A DNA stretch of 64,000 nucleotides from Psychroserpens sp. NJDZ02 (GTDB taxonomy: Bacteria; Bacteroidota; Bacteroidia; Flavobacteriales; Flavobacteriaceae), in assembly GCF_004843725.1 (NCBI RefSeq), contig NZ_CP039451.1, forward strand, positions 1,176,501-1,240,500, in the 5' to 3' direction. Numbering within the stretch: position 1 is the first letter of the stretch; the number at the start of each line of letters is the position of its first letter. The notes below the pieces were generated by a model. The model saw nothing but the letters and a program-made list of their open reading frames with translations. It made no database searches and was not told the origin of the DNA. Shown here piece by piece: positions 9,650-18,652 of the stretch. A program made the translations under genes and the position numbers.

Positions 9650-9952
9650 CTAGTCTAACATTTTTACATTATTTGCTTTAAAACGATTATCCATTACTAC
9701 TCCCGTGACCTCAGCTTTTCTAATCACTTCGCAAAAACCAGTCCCTTCAGCGTGCGCATCTCCAAAATCATCAATATCTGCACCATCAACAAAATAGGCT
9801 TTGTCATCAAATCGAACAGCTAGACTACAACCATCCTCAGAAGTTAAGCCAAACTGACACTGACCACAGGAGATTTCAACAACTTTAACTTCCTCTTTTT
9901 TGTTACATGCTAAGCATAAAAACAAGGCAAAAACTAAACTTATATTTTTCAT
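9650..9952 (-). CDS. Small lipoprotein, DUF6370-like
   Basis: The protein has 100 residues with a lipoprotein signal peptide ending LFLCLACNK (lipobox Cys16 or nearby). The mature part has CGQCQFG, a later Cys (GCSLAV), and a conserved FVDGADIDDFGDAHA segment. The cysteine pattern suggests metal binding or a disulfide fold. I recognise it as resembling the DUF6370 family of unknown function. It is isolated between repeats. Confidence 0.6.
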   Translation of the reverse strand: MKNISLVFALFLCLACNKKEEVKVVEISCGQCQFGLTSEDGCSLAVRFDDKAYFVDGADIDDFGDAHAEGTGFCEVIRKAEVTGVVMDNRFKANNVKMLD

Positions 9953-9995
9953 GACTTGTAGGTTTTTATTTTTTTTTGAAATTGTGTTATTCTGT

Positions 9996-10060
9996 TGATT
10001 CTCGATACAAAATACTGAAAAAGCACTTGACTCGAACTGACAAGACCTGATTACTCAGGC
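9996..10060. repeat. Degenerate copy of the 8.7-9.6 kb repeat
   Basis: The stretch has TTCTCGATACAAAATACTG, then CTCGAACTGAC and ACCTGATTACTC. These are the hairpin core and following block of the upstream tandem units, with several substitutions. It lies between the lipoprotein and the end of leuS. Confidence 0.6.
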
Positions 10061-10141
10061 CTGTCTTATTCTATTAATTATCTTAATTGTTATCTCAATA
10101 AAGAGATTGCTTCGTGCCTCGCAATGACGTTTGCCTCCTAA

Positions 10142-13100
10142 TTACCCAACTATATTTACAATCTTACCTGGCACTACAATTATTTTTTTAGGTGTACGTC
10201 CATCCAATTGCGCAATGGTTTTTTCATTAGCCATAACTGCTTTTTCAATTTCGTCTTTAGACATATCCATTGGTAACTCTAACGTAAAACGCATTTTTCC
10301 GTTAAACGAAATTGGATAATTCTTACTACTTTCTACTAAATGACTCGCCTCAAATATCGGAAATGGTGCAGTAGCAATTGAGTCTTGATTACCTAATTGA
10401 CTATATAATTCTTCAGTAATATGTGGTGCATAAGGCGATAATAACACCAATAAAGGCTCTAACACTTCTTTGCTTGTACATTTTTGTGCAGTCAACTCGT
10501 TAACAGCAATCATAAAGGTAGATACAGACGTATTAAAAGAAAAATTCTCAATATCCTCCTGTACTTTTTTAATGGTTTTATGTAATGTTTTTAAGTTGTC
10601 TTTTGTTGGCGCTGCATCATTTACAATTAACCCCGTTTCTCCAATATATAATTTCCATAGCTTTTTAAGGAAACCATGAACGCCTGTAATACCCGCAGTA
10701 TTCCAAGGCTTAGCTTGTTCTAATGGTCCTAAAAACATTTCGTACAAACGTAAACTGTCTGCTCCATATTGCTCGCAAATAGCATCTGGACTAACAACAT
10801 TATACTTGGATTTAGACATCTTTTCGACTTCGCGACCGACTTTATAAACACCATCCTCTAAAATGAATTCAGCATCTTTATAATCTGCTCCAAATTCGGC
10901 ATCATTCTTTAAATCCTCTATATTTAATTCATCTGAAGCATTTACGTATTGTACTTTTACGTGAATTAGTGCAATCTGTATTTCAAATATTTCAATATCA
11001 GACAGTATTGATAAATCTTTTTTTAAGTGAATTTTAAGTTCTTCTAATAATGGATTATTATCATTTTTATGAACTCGTTTATAACTTGAGCCATTTTTTA
11101 GACTTTCAATCATTGTAAAAGGTACATAAACATTAGATCCCATTTCGAATTGCAATGTGCTTTTGTGATATGTCCCTGTATAATGTAGCCTATAAACAAA
11201 AGCACTAGTCCCAAGAATCATTCCTTGATTAATCAACTTTTTGAAAGGCTCATCTACTCCAACAAATTCTCTATCTTTTAAAAACTTAGTCCAAAAACGA
11301 GAGTATAATAAATGTCCTGTGGCATGCTCACTACCACCAATATATAAATCTACATTTTCCCAATAGTTAAGGGCATCTTGACTAGCAAAGTCCTCGCCTC
11401 TTTTGGCTTTTTCTTCCATATAACTAAAGAAATACCAAGAGCTTCCTGCCCAACCCGGCATGGTATTTAGTTCTAAAGGGTAAATCCCGTTATCCTCACC
11501 TTCGACTGCACTCAGGTTGTCATTTGACACCACTGTATTGGTATTAGTATCCCAAGCCCAAACCTCTGCACGACCTAATGGTGGCTCTCCAGTTTCGGTT
11601 GGTAAATATTTTTCTACTTCAGGTAATGTAATTGGTAAATGTGCTTTATCAATCATTTGTGGCATTCCGTTGACGTAGTATACAGGAAAAGGTTCTCCCC
11701 AATACCGTTGTCTAGAAAATACAGCATCACGTAATCTGTAATTTGTTTTCCCTTCACCTTGCCCCATTTGCTCCAAATCGTAAATAGCACGTTTTGATGC
11801 TTTTTTATAGCTCATCCCGTTAAGGAAATCACTGTTTGCGATAACCACATTATCTTTAGACGCAAATGCTTCTTTAGATATAACAGCGTCTTCAAACACA
11901 TTCGGAATCGCGATATCAAAATGCTTAGCAAAATCGTAATCACGTTGATCACCACAAGGGACGGACATTACTGCTCCTGTACCGTAACCTGCTAAAACAT
12001 AATCTCCAATCCAAATTGGAATTGGCTCTTTACTAAAAGGGTGCTCTGCATAAGCCCCTGTAAATGCACCAGAAATGGTTTTTACATCTGCCATACGATC
12101 CCGTTCGCTTCGTTTTGCAGTTGCTAAAATATAAGCATCAACCTCTGCTTTTTGTTCTGGTGTAGTTATGGTTTGCACTAACTCATGCTCTGGAGCCAGT
12201 GTCATAAAACTTACTCCGAAAATGGTGTCAGGTCTTGTTGTGAATACATCAATTTTTAGAGGATGGGATTCCGAAACTAGTTCGGAATGACGTTGCGGTG
12301 CGTCATGCTGAACTTGTTTCAGCATCTCACTAGTCATTTTAACATTAAAAGTCACGGATGCTCCAACAGATTTCCCAATCCAATTACGTTGACTTTCTTT
12401 AAGTGAATCTGTCCAATCTATAGTGTCTAATCCTTGTAGCAAACGTTCTGCGTAAGCAGAAATACGCATACTCCATTGCGTCATTTTTTTTCGCATTACA
12501 GGGTGACCACCACGTTCTGACACACCATTAACTATTTCGTCATTTGCTAAAACGGTTCCTAAAGCAGGACACCAGTTGACTTCCGTTTCAGCTAAATACG
12601 TTAGTCTATATTGTAATAGTATTTCTTGTTGTTTTTTAGAATCAAAAGCATTCCATTGCTCCGCAGTAAACACCTCGATATTATCATCACAAACGGCATT
12701 AACGTTAGCATTTCCTTCAGTAGAAAATTGAGCAACTAATGTAGAAATGTCTTCCGCCTTATTAGAATCGTTATTATACCAAGATTCAAATAATTGAATA
12801 AAAATCCACTGTGTCCATTTGTAATACTCAGGTGTTGATGTACGCACCTCACGACTCCAGTCAAAACTAAAACCAATTTGATCTAATTGTCTTCTGTATG
12901 TTTTTATATTCGTTTCTGTTGTAATTGCAGGATGTTGACCCGTTTGGATCGCATATTGTTCTGCAGGCAAACCAAAACTATCATACCCTTGCGGATGCAA
13001 TACATTAAAACCTTTATGACGTTTGTAACGGGCATAAATATCACTAGCAATATAACCTAATGGATGTCCCACGTGTAATCCCGCTCCAGAAGGATAAGGA

Positions 13101-13216
13101 AACATGTCCAAAACATAATATTTTGGTTTGTCGCTATTATTTGAGGCTTTGAACGTTTGGTTTTCTGCCCAATATTTTTGCCATTTGGCTTCGATGTCGT
13201 TAAAATGGTATTGCAT
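10142..13216 (-). CDS. leuS: Leucyl-tRNA synthetase with an in-frame palindromic repeat
   Basis: A class Ia synthetase of 1024 residues that charges tRNA-Leu. The HIGH motif appears as LHVGH near residue 48 and KMSKS as EKMSKSKYN in the C-terminal third. The CP1 editing domain has TTRPDTIFG, and the WAGSSWYF segment precedes the catalytic core. It is longer than usual. Just before TTRPDTIF there are about 23 extra residues containing MLKQVQHD and RHSELVSES. They are encoded by two palindromes that look like a dispersed intergenic repeat (12264-12332). The rest of the protein looks intact, so it is probably functional. Confidence 0.96.
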   Translation of the reverse strand: MQYHFNDIEAKWQKYWAENQTFKASNNSDKPKYYVLDMFPYPSGAGLHVGHPLGYIASDIYARYKRHKGFNVLHPQGYDSFGLPAEQYAIQTGQHPAITTETNIKTYRRQLDQIGFSFDWSREVRTSTPEYYKWTQWIFIQLFESWYNNDSNKAEDISTLVAQFSTEGNANVNAVCDDNIEVFTAEQWNAFDSKKQQEILLQYRLTYLAETEVNWCPALGTVLANDEIVNGVSERGGHPVMRKKMTQWSMRISAYAERLLQGLDTIDWTDSLKESQRNWIGKSVGASVTFNVKMTSEMLKQVQHDAPQRHSELVSESHPLKIDVFTTRPDTIFGVSFMTLAPEHELVQTITTPEQKAEVDAYILATAKRSERDRMADVKTISGAFTGAYAEHPFSKEPIPIWIGDYVLAGYGTGAVMSVPCGDQRDYDFAKHFDIAIPNVFEDAVISKEAFASKDNVVIANSDFLNGMSYKKASKRAIYDLEQMGQGEGKTNYRLRDAVFSRQRYWGEPFPVYYVNGMPQMIDKAHLPITLPEVEKYLPTETGEPPLGRAEVWAWDTNTNTVVSNDNLSAVEGEDNGIYPLELNTMPGWAGSSWYFFSYMEEKAKRGEDFASQDALNYWENVDLYIGGSEHATGHLLYSRFWTKFLKDREFVGVDEPFKKLINQGMILGTSAFVYRLHYTGTYHKSTLQFEMGSNVYVPFTMIESLKNGSSYKRVHKNDNNPLLEELKIHLKKDLSILSDIEIFEIQIALIHVKVQYVNASDELNIEDLKNDAEFGADYKDAEFILEDGVYKVGREVEKMSKSKYNVVSPDAICEQYGADSLRLYEMFLGPLEQAKPWNTAGITGVHGFLKKLWKLYIGETGLIVNDAAPTKDNLKTLHKTIKKVQEDIENFSFNTSVSTFMIAVNELTAQKCTSKEVLEPLLVLLSPYAPHITEELYSQLGNQDSIATAPFPIFEASHLVESSKNYPISFNGKMRFTLELPMDMSKDEIEKAVMANEKTIAQLDGRTPKKIIVVPGKIVNIVG
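12264..12332. repeat. Palindromic repeat inserted in frame in leuS
   Basis: Two adjacent hairpins lie inside the coding frame: ATTCCGAAAC.../...TTCGGAAT and ATGCTGAAC.../...GTTTCAGCAT. They are joined by a TGACG...CGTCA linker that is itself inverted. Length is about 69 bases, or 23 codons, which keeps the frame open. Elements translating as SEMLKQVQHD / RHSELVSESH are familiar as dispersed repeats in bacterial genomes. Confidence 0.8.
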
Positions 13217-13355
13217 TTTTGTGTTTTTCCGCTTAATTAAGCAACAAATTTAAACTTATTATAAGACTATTAAAAGTTTGACGTTGTAATTATAGATTAT
13301 ATGAATAGGTTTCGTTTTTCTTTTGTATTTTTACATTATAAACTAACATCAATTT

Positions 13356-14231
13356 ATGAGCTCTTCTTTTGAAAGATATCAAAAACGTAGATTAATTTCG
13401 TCTTACTTTTCTGTAGTACTAAGTATTGCTTTAGTCTTATTTTTACTAGGTATACTAGGCCTTTTAGTACTAAACGCTAAAAAGGTTGCAGACTTGTTTA
13501 AAGAACAGGTGACGGTTACTATCTATTTAAAAGATAATGCCAAAGAGGTCGAAGTTAAGCAGCTAGAAAAAAGCTTAGCCTTGGCAGATTACGTAAAATC
13601 GACTGTTTATATCTCTAAAGAGCAAGCTGCCGAGTCTATGAAAGCAGAAAACGGCGAAGATTTTATGGCTTTTTTAGGTTTTAATCCTTTACAGAATAAT
13701 ATTGATGTTAACCTAAAAGCAGACTTTGTAACTGCTGAAAAATTAGAAGAATTAGCAGAAACGGCTCTAGAAAAAGGTTTTGTTGACGAGGTTAGGTACG
13801 ACAAAGACTTGGTCACCTTAATGAATAGTCGCGTTAAGAAAATAAGCTTCTGGGTTTTATTACTAAGTGCCATTTTTACTTTAATCGCAGTGTTACTTAT
13901 TAATAGTTCCATTAGATTATCTGTTTATGCTAAACGATTTACTATTAAAACCATGCAAATGGTGGGTGCAACCAAACGCTTTATACGCCGCCCTTTTGTT
14001 TGGAAAAGCATTAAACTTGGCGTTTTAGGTGCAATTATAGCCTTAATAGGTTTAGGGTTTATTGTATTTTACGTCGACAAAGCTTTTCCTGAATTAAACT
14101 TACGCCAAAGCCCAATATTAATTGGAGGTTTATTTTTAATAATTTTCTTCTTAGGTATTATTATCACCTGGATAAGCACTCATTTTGCCACACAGCGTTT
14201 TTTAAATCTAAAAACAGACCAACTGTACTAA
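13356..14231 (+). CDS. ftsX: Cell-division permease FtsX
   Basis: The protein has 291 residues with the FtsX layout. A cytoplasmic N-terminus (SSSFERYQKRR) is followed by TM1 (residues 16-38), a periplasmic domain (about 45-165) and three TM segments. The conserved TMQMVGATKRFIRRPF loop lies between TM2 and TM3. With the ATPase FtsE, FtsX activates peptidoglycan hydrolases at the septum. ftsE is not adjacent here. The next genes (a small membrane protein, DUF3098, uppP, truB) follow on the same strand, as in other Bacteroidetes. Confidence 0.93.
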   Translation: MSSSFERYQKRRLISSYFSVVLSIALVLFLLGILGLLVLNAKKVADLFKEQVTVTIYLKDNAKEVEVKQLEKSLALADYVKSTVYISKEQAAESMKAENGEDFMAFLGFNPLQNNIDVNLKADFVTAEKLEELAETALEKGFVDEVRYDKDLVTLMNSRVKKISFWVLLLSAIFTLIAVLLINSSIRLSVYAKRFTIKTMQMVGATKRFIRRPFVWKSIKLGVLGAIIALIGLGFIVFYVDKAFPELNLRQSPILIGGLFLIIFFLGIIITWISTHFATQRFLNLKTDQLY

Positions 14232-14361
14232 TTTAACACTGTTTAACTAAATCATTAACACTACTTTACACTGAACCACATTATATTTACATAACCAATA
14301 AAACAATTCGCTATTGACCAATTAATACTCTAACTGATTATTTAATCTAAAACTAACGATT

Positions 14362-14505
14362 ATGAGACGAATCACATTTGTATTTATAGGTATGGTCGCT
14401 ATTGTTGCTTATATAGCAACATCTACACCTAAATTTGAAACTAAAATTGCACAAGTAGAAACCGCAATTGTAAAAAAACAACATGTTAAGTTTATTAGCG
14501 ATTAA
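14362..14505 (+). CDS. 47-residue single-span membrane protein
   Basis: A short ORF beginning MRRITFVFIGMVAIVAYIA encodes one N-terminal membrane segment or signal anchor followed by a charged tail (KKQHVKFISD). An A-rich, AT-rich leader precedes the ATG. It lies 130 bases after ftsX and 43 bases before the DUF3098 gene on the same strand. I do not recognise the family. It supports a small membrane protein in the cell-envelope cluster, though coding is judged only from frame and position. Confidence 0.5.
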   Translation: MRRITFVFIGMVAIVAYIATSTPKFETKIAQVETAIVKKQHVKFISD

Positions 14506-14548
14506 CTTAAAAAGTTTAAATTTGTAATGAATTAACACCGACACAACA

Positions 14549-14809
14549 TTGAGACAAAAAACTGAAAACAATAAACTTATTGTAAGCCAACAACCAATAT
14601 TTGGAAAGCATAATTATAAATTTATGTTTATTGGCCTAGCTATTATTGCTTTAGGCTTTATTTTAATGTCTGGAGGAGGTAGCGATGATCCTAACGTGTT
14701 TAGTGATGCTATTTTTAGCTGGAGACGTATACGTCTTGCACCTGCTTTAGTTATCATTGGATTTGGTGTACAAGTATATGCTATACTGTCAAGACCTAAA
14801 TCAGACTAA
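14549..14809 (+). CDS. DUF3098 membrane protein
   Basis: The protein has 86 residues with two membrane segments: FMFIGLAIIALGFILMSGGG and LAPALVIIGFGVQVYAIL. The central loop SDDPNVFSDAIFSWRRIRLAP is typical of DUF3098, a Bacteroidetes family found between ftsX and uppP. The frame opens after TGA at 528-530, and the likely initiator is the TTG at 14549. Function is unknown; the neighbours suggest a role in envelope growth or division. Confidence 0.8.
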   Translation: MRQKTENNKLIVSQQPIFGKHNYKFMFIGLAIIALGFILMSGGGSDDPNVFSDAIFSWRRIRLAPALVIIGFGVQVYAILSRPKSD

Positions 14810-14886
14810 ACATTTCCGACTTAGTCTTAACTGAGTTTCATTATTAAATTTCAACGTCAAACCACCAATTGGTCATAGTATTTTAA

Positions 14887-14894
14887 TACTTTTG
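14887..14894 (+). promoter_or_regulatory. Bacteroidetes -7 box directly before uppP
   Basis: TACTTTTG fits the TAnnTTTG -7 consensus and ends only four bases before the uppP ATG. A TTGG lies about 15 bases upstream as a weak -33 element. If used, transcription would begin at or next to the start codon, giving a leaderless mRNA. Confidence 0.45.
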
Positions 14895-14898
14895 TCCA

Positions 14899-15693
14899 AT
14901 GGATATTATCGACTCAATTATATTAGGTATTGTACAGGGATTAACCGAGTTTCTTCCCGTATCTTCAAGTGGTCACTTAGAATTAGGTAAAGCTATTTTA
15001 GGTGATAATAGTATACCTGAAGAAAGCCTTTTGTTTACAGTAGTACTTCACTTTGCAACTGCACTAAGTACCATTGTTATTTTTAGAAAAGACATTTTAG
15101 AAATACTAAAAGGGTTATTTTCTTTTAAATGGAATGAAGATACCAAATTTGTTACCAAAATTATAATCTCAATGCTTCCTGCAGTTTTAGTAGGTTTGTT
15201 TTTTGAAGAACAATTAGAACAACTATTTGGAGGTAGCATCCTATTAGTAGGTTGCATGTTATTAGTTACAGCTGTCCTTTTATATTTTGCTGACAAAGCT
15301 AAGAATACAACAAAAAATGTCTCTTTTAAAAATGCTTTTATAATTGGGATTTCTCAAGCCATCGCCATGCTACCAGGTATTTCTAGAAGCGGCGCGACTA
15401 TATCAACCTCTGTGTTACTAGGAAACGATAAAACTAAAGCGGCGCGTTTTTCTTTCTTAATGGTTGTTCCTTTAATTTTCGGAAAAATAGCTAAAGATAT
15501 TTTAGGTGGCGATCTCAACTTTGAAAGTCAAAACATCACTGCAATGTCCGCAGGTTTTATTGCTGCTTTTGTTGCTGGTTTATTTGCTTGCACTTGGATG
15601 ATTAGCTTGGTTAAGAAAAGCAAACTGTCTTATTTTGCTATTTACTGTGCCATTGTTGGAGTAATTGCTATCACTTTTTCTTTTTTAAACTAA
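14899..15693 (+). CDS. uppP: Undecaprenyl-diphosphatase UppP (BacA)
   Basis: An integral membrane enzyme of 264 residues that dephosphorylates undecaprenyl pyrophosphate to recycle the lipid carrier of cell-wall synthesis. Conserved catalytic segments are visible: QGLTEFLPVSSSGHLEL near residues 14-30 and PGISRSGATIS near 160. About seven or eight hydrophobic segments surround them. It ends four bases before truB, so the two are cotranscribed. Confidence 0.96.
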   Translation: MDIIDSIILGIVQGLTEFLPVSSSGHLELGKAILGDNSIPEESLLFTVVLHFATALSTIVIFRKDILEILKGLFSFKWNEDTKFVTKIIISMLPAVLVGLFFEEQLEQLFGGSILLVGCMLLVTAVLLYFADKAKNTTKNVSFKNAFIIGISQAIAMLPGISRSGATISTSVLLGNDKTKAARFSFLMVVPLIFGKIAKDILGGDLNFESQNITAMSAGFIAAFVAGLFACTWMISLVKKSKLSYFAIYCAIVGVIAITFSFLN

Positions 15694-15697
15694 ACAA

Positions 15698-16393
15698 ATG
15701 ACTGGAGACGATTATCAAGCTGGACAAGTATTATTAATAGACAAACCTTTAACCTGGACGTCGTTTCAGGCGGTAAATAAATTACGTTGGGAAATTCGTC
15801 AGGCTTTCAATATTAAAAAAATAAAAGTTGGTCATGCCGGTACTTTAGATCCTTTAGCAACAGGATTATTAGTGATTTGCACAGGTAAAATGACCAAACA
15901 AATCGACTCCTTTCAAGGTCAGATTAAAGAATATACGGGAACTATTGTATTAGGTAGCACAACACCGTCTTACGATTTAGAAACTGAAATTAACGAGACT
16001 TTTGAAACGACTCATATTACAGCGCAACTAATACACGATACGACCCAACGGTTTATTGGAGAGATCGATCAATTTCCACCAATATTTTCCGCCCTTAAAA
16101 AAGAAGGCAAACGGCTATATGAATACGCAAGAGCTGGAGAAACTGTCGACATTAAGTCTAGAAAAATAACTATCGAGCAATTCGAGATTACTAAAATTGA
16201 CGGTCTTAATATAGACTTTAGAGCGGTTTGCAGTAAAGGAACTTATATCCGATCATTAGCAAACGATTTTGGAAAAGCACTAAATTCCGGTGGCCATTTA
16301 TCAGCTTTACGCCGTACTAAAATTGGAGATTTTGATGTTAAAGACGGGCTTTCTATAGAAGATTTTATCCAAAAACTCCCGAAAAAAGATTAA
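15698..16393 (+). CDS. truB: tRNA pseudouridine-55 synthase TruB
   Basis: A 231-residue TruB that converts U55 in the T-loop of tRNAs to pseudouridine. The catalytic motif GHAGTLDPLATGLL holds the nucleophilic Asp. Further conserved pieces are IDKPLTWTSF near the N-terminus, QFPPIFSALKKEGKRLYEYAR, and CSKGTYIRSLANDFG. It lacks a PUA domain, as do short TruB proteins of this phylum. It starts four bases after uppP. Confidence 0.96.
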   Translation: MTGDDYQAGQVLLIDKPLTWTSFQAVNKLRWEIRQAFNIKKIKVGHAGTLDPLATGLLVICTGKMTKQIDSFQGQIKEYTGTIVLGSTTPSYDLETEINETFETTHITAQLIHDTTQRFIGEIDQFPPIFSALKKEGKRLYEYARAGETVDIKSRKITIEQFEITKIDGLNIDFRAVCSKGTYIRSLANDFGKALNSGGHLSALRRTKIGDFDVKDGLSIEDFIQKLPKKD

Positions 16394-16478
16394 TTTACAA
16401 CCTTAACATCATTAATTGACGTATATAACATACTAACACCCTGATGAACACCTTTATATTTATTTGACTCCATCTTAA

Positions 16479-17216
16479 ATGACACTTAACAATTCTCAAA
16501 AAGCGCTAGCTATTACTTTTTTAATTATCGGGACTTTAATCCTGTCATTAATAAATATGACTGCTCTTAAAATGAATACTGACAAACGTGAAACTGGATA
16601 TGAGACTGAAATGGTCGCAGAGGTCATGACTGACGATGTAGAAGAGGCAACAGAAGAAGATCTTGCGCCACAAGAAAATAGCCAATCGACAAACAAAGCC
16701 TTTAATAAATCTGAAAATTTCGAACATTATGCAGATGCCTACAAACCCATTGCGCCTCCGGAAGACTACACCAATCCTAAATTAGAAACTTATAAAAATA
16801 GTATTGAAGAGGACCAATCTTCTGAAAAGACCACTGGTAACTCGTCCATTTCAGAAAAAACGTTAACTGATTTTAATAGTGTTAATGAGATATTAAATAA
16901 ACGTTCTCAAAGTAAAAACTCAAAACAAAGTAACCTTGCAAACACAAATAGTTCGATTTACTACTCTTTAGAAGGAAGATCTGATAGATCTTTACCCATC
17001 CCCATTTATTTATGTGATGCCAAAGGTAAAATAGTAGTAAATATTACTGTAAATAATAACGGTACTGTTGTGAATGCCTCTATCAGTAAATCGTCTACTT
17101 CAAAAAATGCTTGCTTAAAAGAACATGCTTTAGAATACGCAAAAGAAGCAAAGTTTGATAACTCGTCAAAACCTAAACAGACAGGATCTATTACTTTTGA
17201 ATTTAAAGGAAAATAA
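16479..17216 (+). CDS. TonB-like periplasmic protein with one membrane anchor
   Basis: The 245-residue protein has one N-terminal membrane segment (residues 9-28), a long acidic and Asn/Ser-rich linker, and a small C-terminal domain. That domain contains GKIVVNITVNNNGTVVNASISKSSTS and ends SITFEFKGK, with a beta-alpha-beta pattern like TonB C-terminal domains. The linker lacks the Pro-rich repeats of classical TonB but does include APPEDY. It may couple to outer-membrane receptors or be a structural paralogue. Confidence 0.6.
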   Translation: MTLNNSQKALAITFLIIGTLILSLINMTALKMNTDKRETGYETEMVAEVMTDDVEEATEEDLAPQENSQSTNKAFNKSENFEHYADAYKPIAPPEDYTNPKLETYKNSIEEDQSSEKTTGNSSISEKTLTDFNSVNEILNKRSQSKNSKQSNLANTNSSIYYSLEGRSDRSLPIPIYLCDAKGKIVVNITVNNNGTVVNASISKSSTSKNACLKEHALEYAKEAKFDNSSKPKQTGSITFEFKGK

Positions 17217-17392
17217 TTACTATAACTAAGCTTTAAAATCCTCTAAAAACAGATTTCGCGCGTTTTACTATAGGATTAAAATAAAAACTCCCCTTAAATA
17301 AATAAGAGGAGCGTTGATTCCATTTAATTCCGCACCATAAAATTAAAGTCCCTAAACTAAAATTAAATAGATAGATTTAAATCAAATATTGT

Positions 17393-18010
17393 TTACCCCA
17401 ATAAAGGGACCAAATCAGCAATAACCGTTTGTCCTTTATCTTTATTATACCACTTTTGTAAGTCTTCTTTAAACTCTGGTGTCAAACTACCATGTGTTGC
17501 CTTATAATATTTTACCAATGCAGTTGCTGTCGTTGGTCTTGGGCCATAAGTGGCTAAAACCTCATCACTTGTGTTATCCAAAATAATTAACTTAGCAATA
17601 GACCTAGAACCGTTAGTCAAAAACTGGTCCATCAATGCTTCATTTTGATCTCTTAAGACCACTCTAAAGCTAATACCATCATTTAGTGAGGCTATCTTAT
17701 TAATTACCGGCATAACATGCGCAGCATCTCCACACCAACTTTCGGTAATGATGATCCACGTTTGGTTTAATGTCTTACTTTTAATAGAATCTGTTAATCC
17801 TTCATCTATCTTAACCGTTTTATCCCAACGCTTCATGCGTCTATCATTTAACATAGTATAGTTTGCTAAAGCTTCAGTCACTTCGTTTCCTGTGTTAGCA
17901 TTGCTTTCGACTAAAGTCGAAACTAAAGTTCTATAATCAGCATAACTCATACTTCTAGTTAAGCTATCCTGAATAATTTTTTTAATATCTGAGTGTGTTG
18001 TTGTTTCCAT
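17393..18010 (-). CDS. Thioredoxin-family protein with a single active-site cysteine
   Basis: The 205-residue cytoplasmic protein has the thioredoxin-like fold. The active-site region reads ITESWCGDAAHVMP, so the usual CxxC is reduced to CxxA. The cis-Pro region appears as YGPRPTTATAL. Proteins of this thioredoxin-like family are widespread in Bacteroidetes with unknown substrate. Without the resolving Cys it cannot act as a classical dithiol reductase and may act by a monothiol mechanism or bind rather than reduce (inference). Confidence 0.75.
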   Translation of the reverse strand: METTTHSDIKKIIQDSLTRSMSYADYRTLVSTLVESNANTGNEVTEALANYTMLNDRRMKRWDKTVKIDEGLTDSIKSKTLNQTWIIITESWCGDAAHVMPVINKIASLNDGISFRVVLRDQNEALMDQFLTNGSRSIAKLIILDNTSDEVLATYGPRPTTATALVKYYKATHGSLTPEFKEDLQKWYNKDKGQTVIADLVPLLG

Positions 18011-18088
18011 TGTATAAAAATACAGTAACTATTATGATTTTTAAGTTACTGTTGTTACATTAGTAGAGATTATAAAAAAAACCTTACA

Positions 18089-18652
18089 ATGACAAAACAT
18101 AAATGTGGATGGTGTGTTGGAGACCCGCTTTACGAGGCATATCATGATAAAGAATGGGGAAGTCCCGTCTATGATGATGCCACACTTTTCGAGTTTCTAA
18201 TTTTAGAAACCTTTCAAGCAGGCTTGAGTTGGATTACCATTTTACGCAAACGTACTAACTTTTTTGATGCTTTTGATCAATTTAACTATAAAAAAATAGC
18301 AAAATATAATGACACCAAAAAAGCTGAATTACTTCAAAATGCAGGTATTATAAGGAATAAGTTAAAGGTAAATGCAACAATTACCAATGCCCAATTATTT
18401 ATGGACATCCAACAAGAATTTGGAAGTTTTAGTACTTATTTATGGGCCTATGTCAACGAAAAACCCATCAAAAATAAAGTTGAATATTATAAAGACGCTC
18501 CAGCAAACACGCCCTTAAGTGACGCACTAAGTAAAGATTTAAAAAAACGAGGTTTCAAGTTTGTAGGCTCAACCGTTATTTATGCCTTTATGCAAGCTGT
18601 CGGAATGGTTAACGACCATGAAACCGCCTGTTTTAGATATGACCAAGTTTAA
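18089..18652 (+). CDS. tag: DNA-3-methyladenine glycosylase I
   Basis: A 187-residue Tag enzyme that excises 3-methyladenine from alkylated DNA for base-excision repair. Seen are the N-terminal CGWC, YHDKEWG, and the catalytic-pocket segment ETFQAGLSWITILRKR. The C-terminal NDHETACFR, together with the early Cys and His, forms the zinc site. Length matches the family. It ends four bases inside the convergent aat gene. Confidence 0.95.
   Translation: MTKHKCGWCVGDPLYEAYHDKEWGSPVYDDATLFEFLILETFQAGLSWITILRKRTNFFDAFDQFNYKKIAKYNDTKKAELLQNAGIIRNKLKVNATITNAQLFMDIQQEFGSFSTYLWAYVNEKPIKNKVEYYKDAPANTPLSDALSKDLKKRGFKFVGSTVIYAFMQAVGMVNDHETACFRYDQV

Noticed and set aside
14353..14571. Minus-strand ORF of 72 codons over the small membrane protein
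   Set aside because: It is a shadow of the + strand genes, rich in Cys, Tyr and Asn with no domain.
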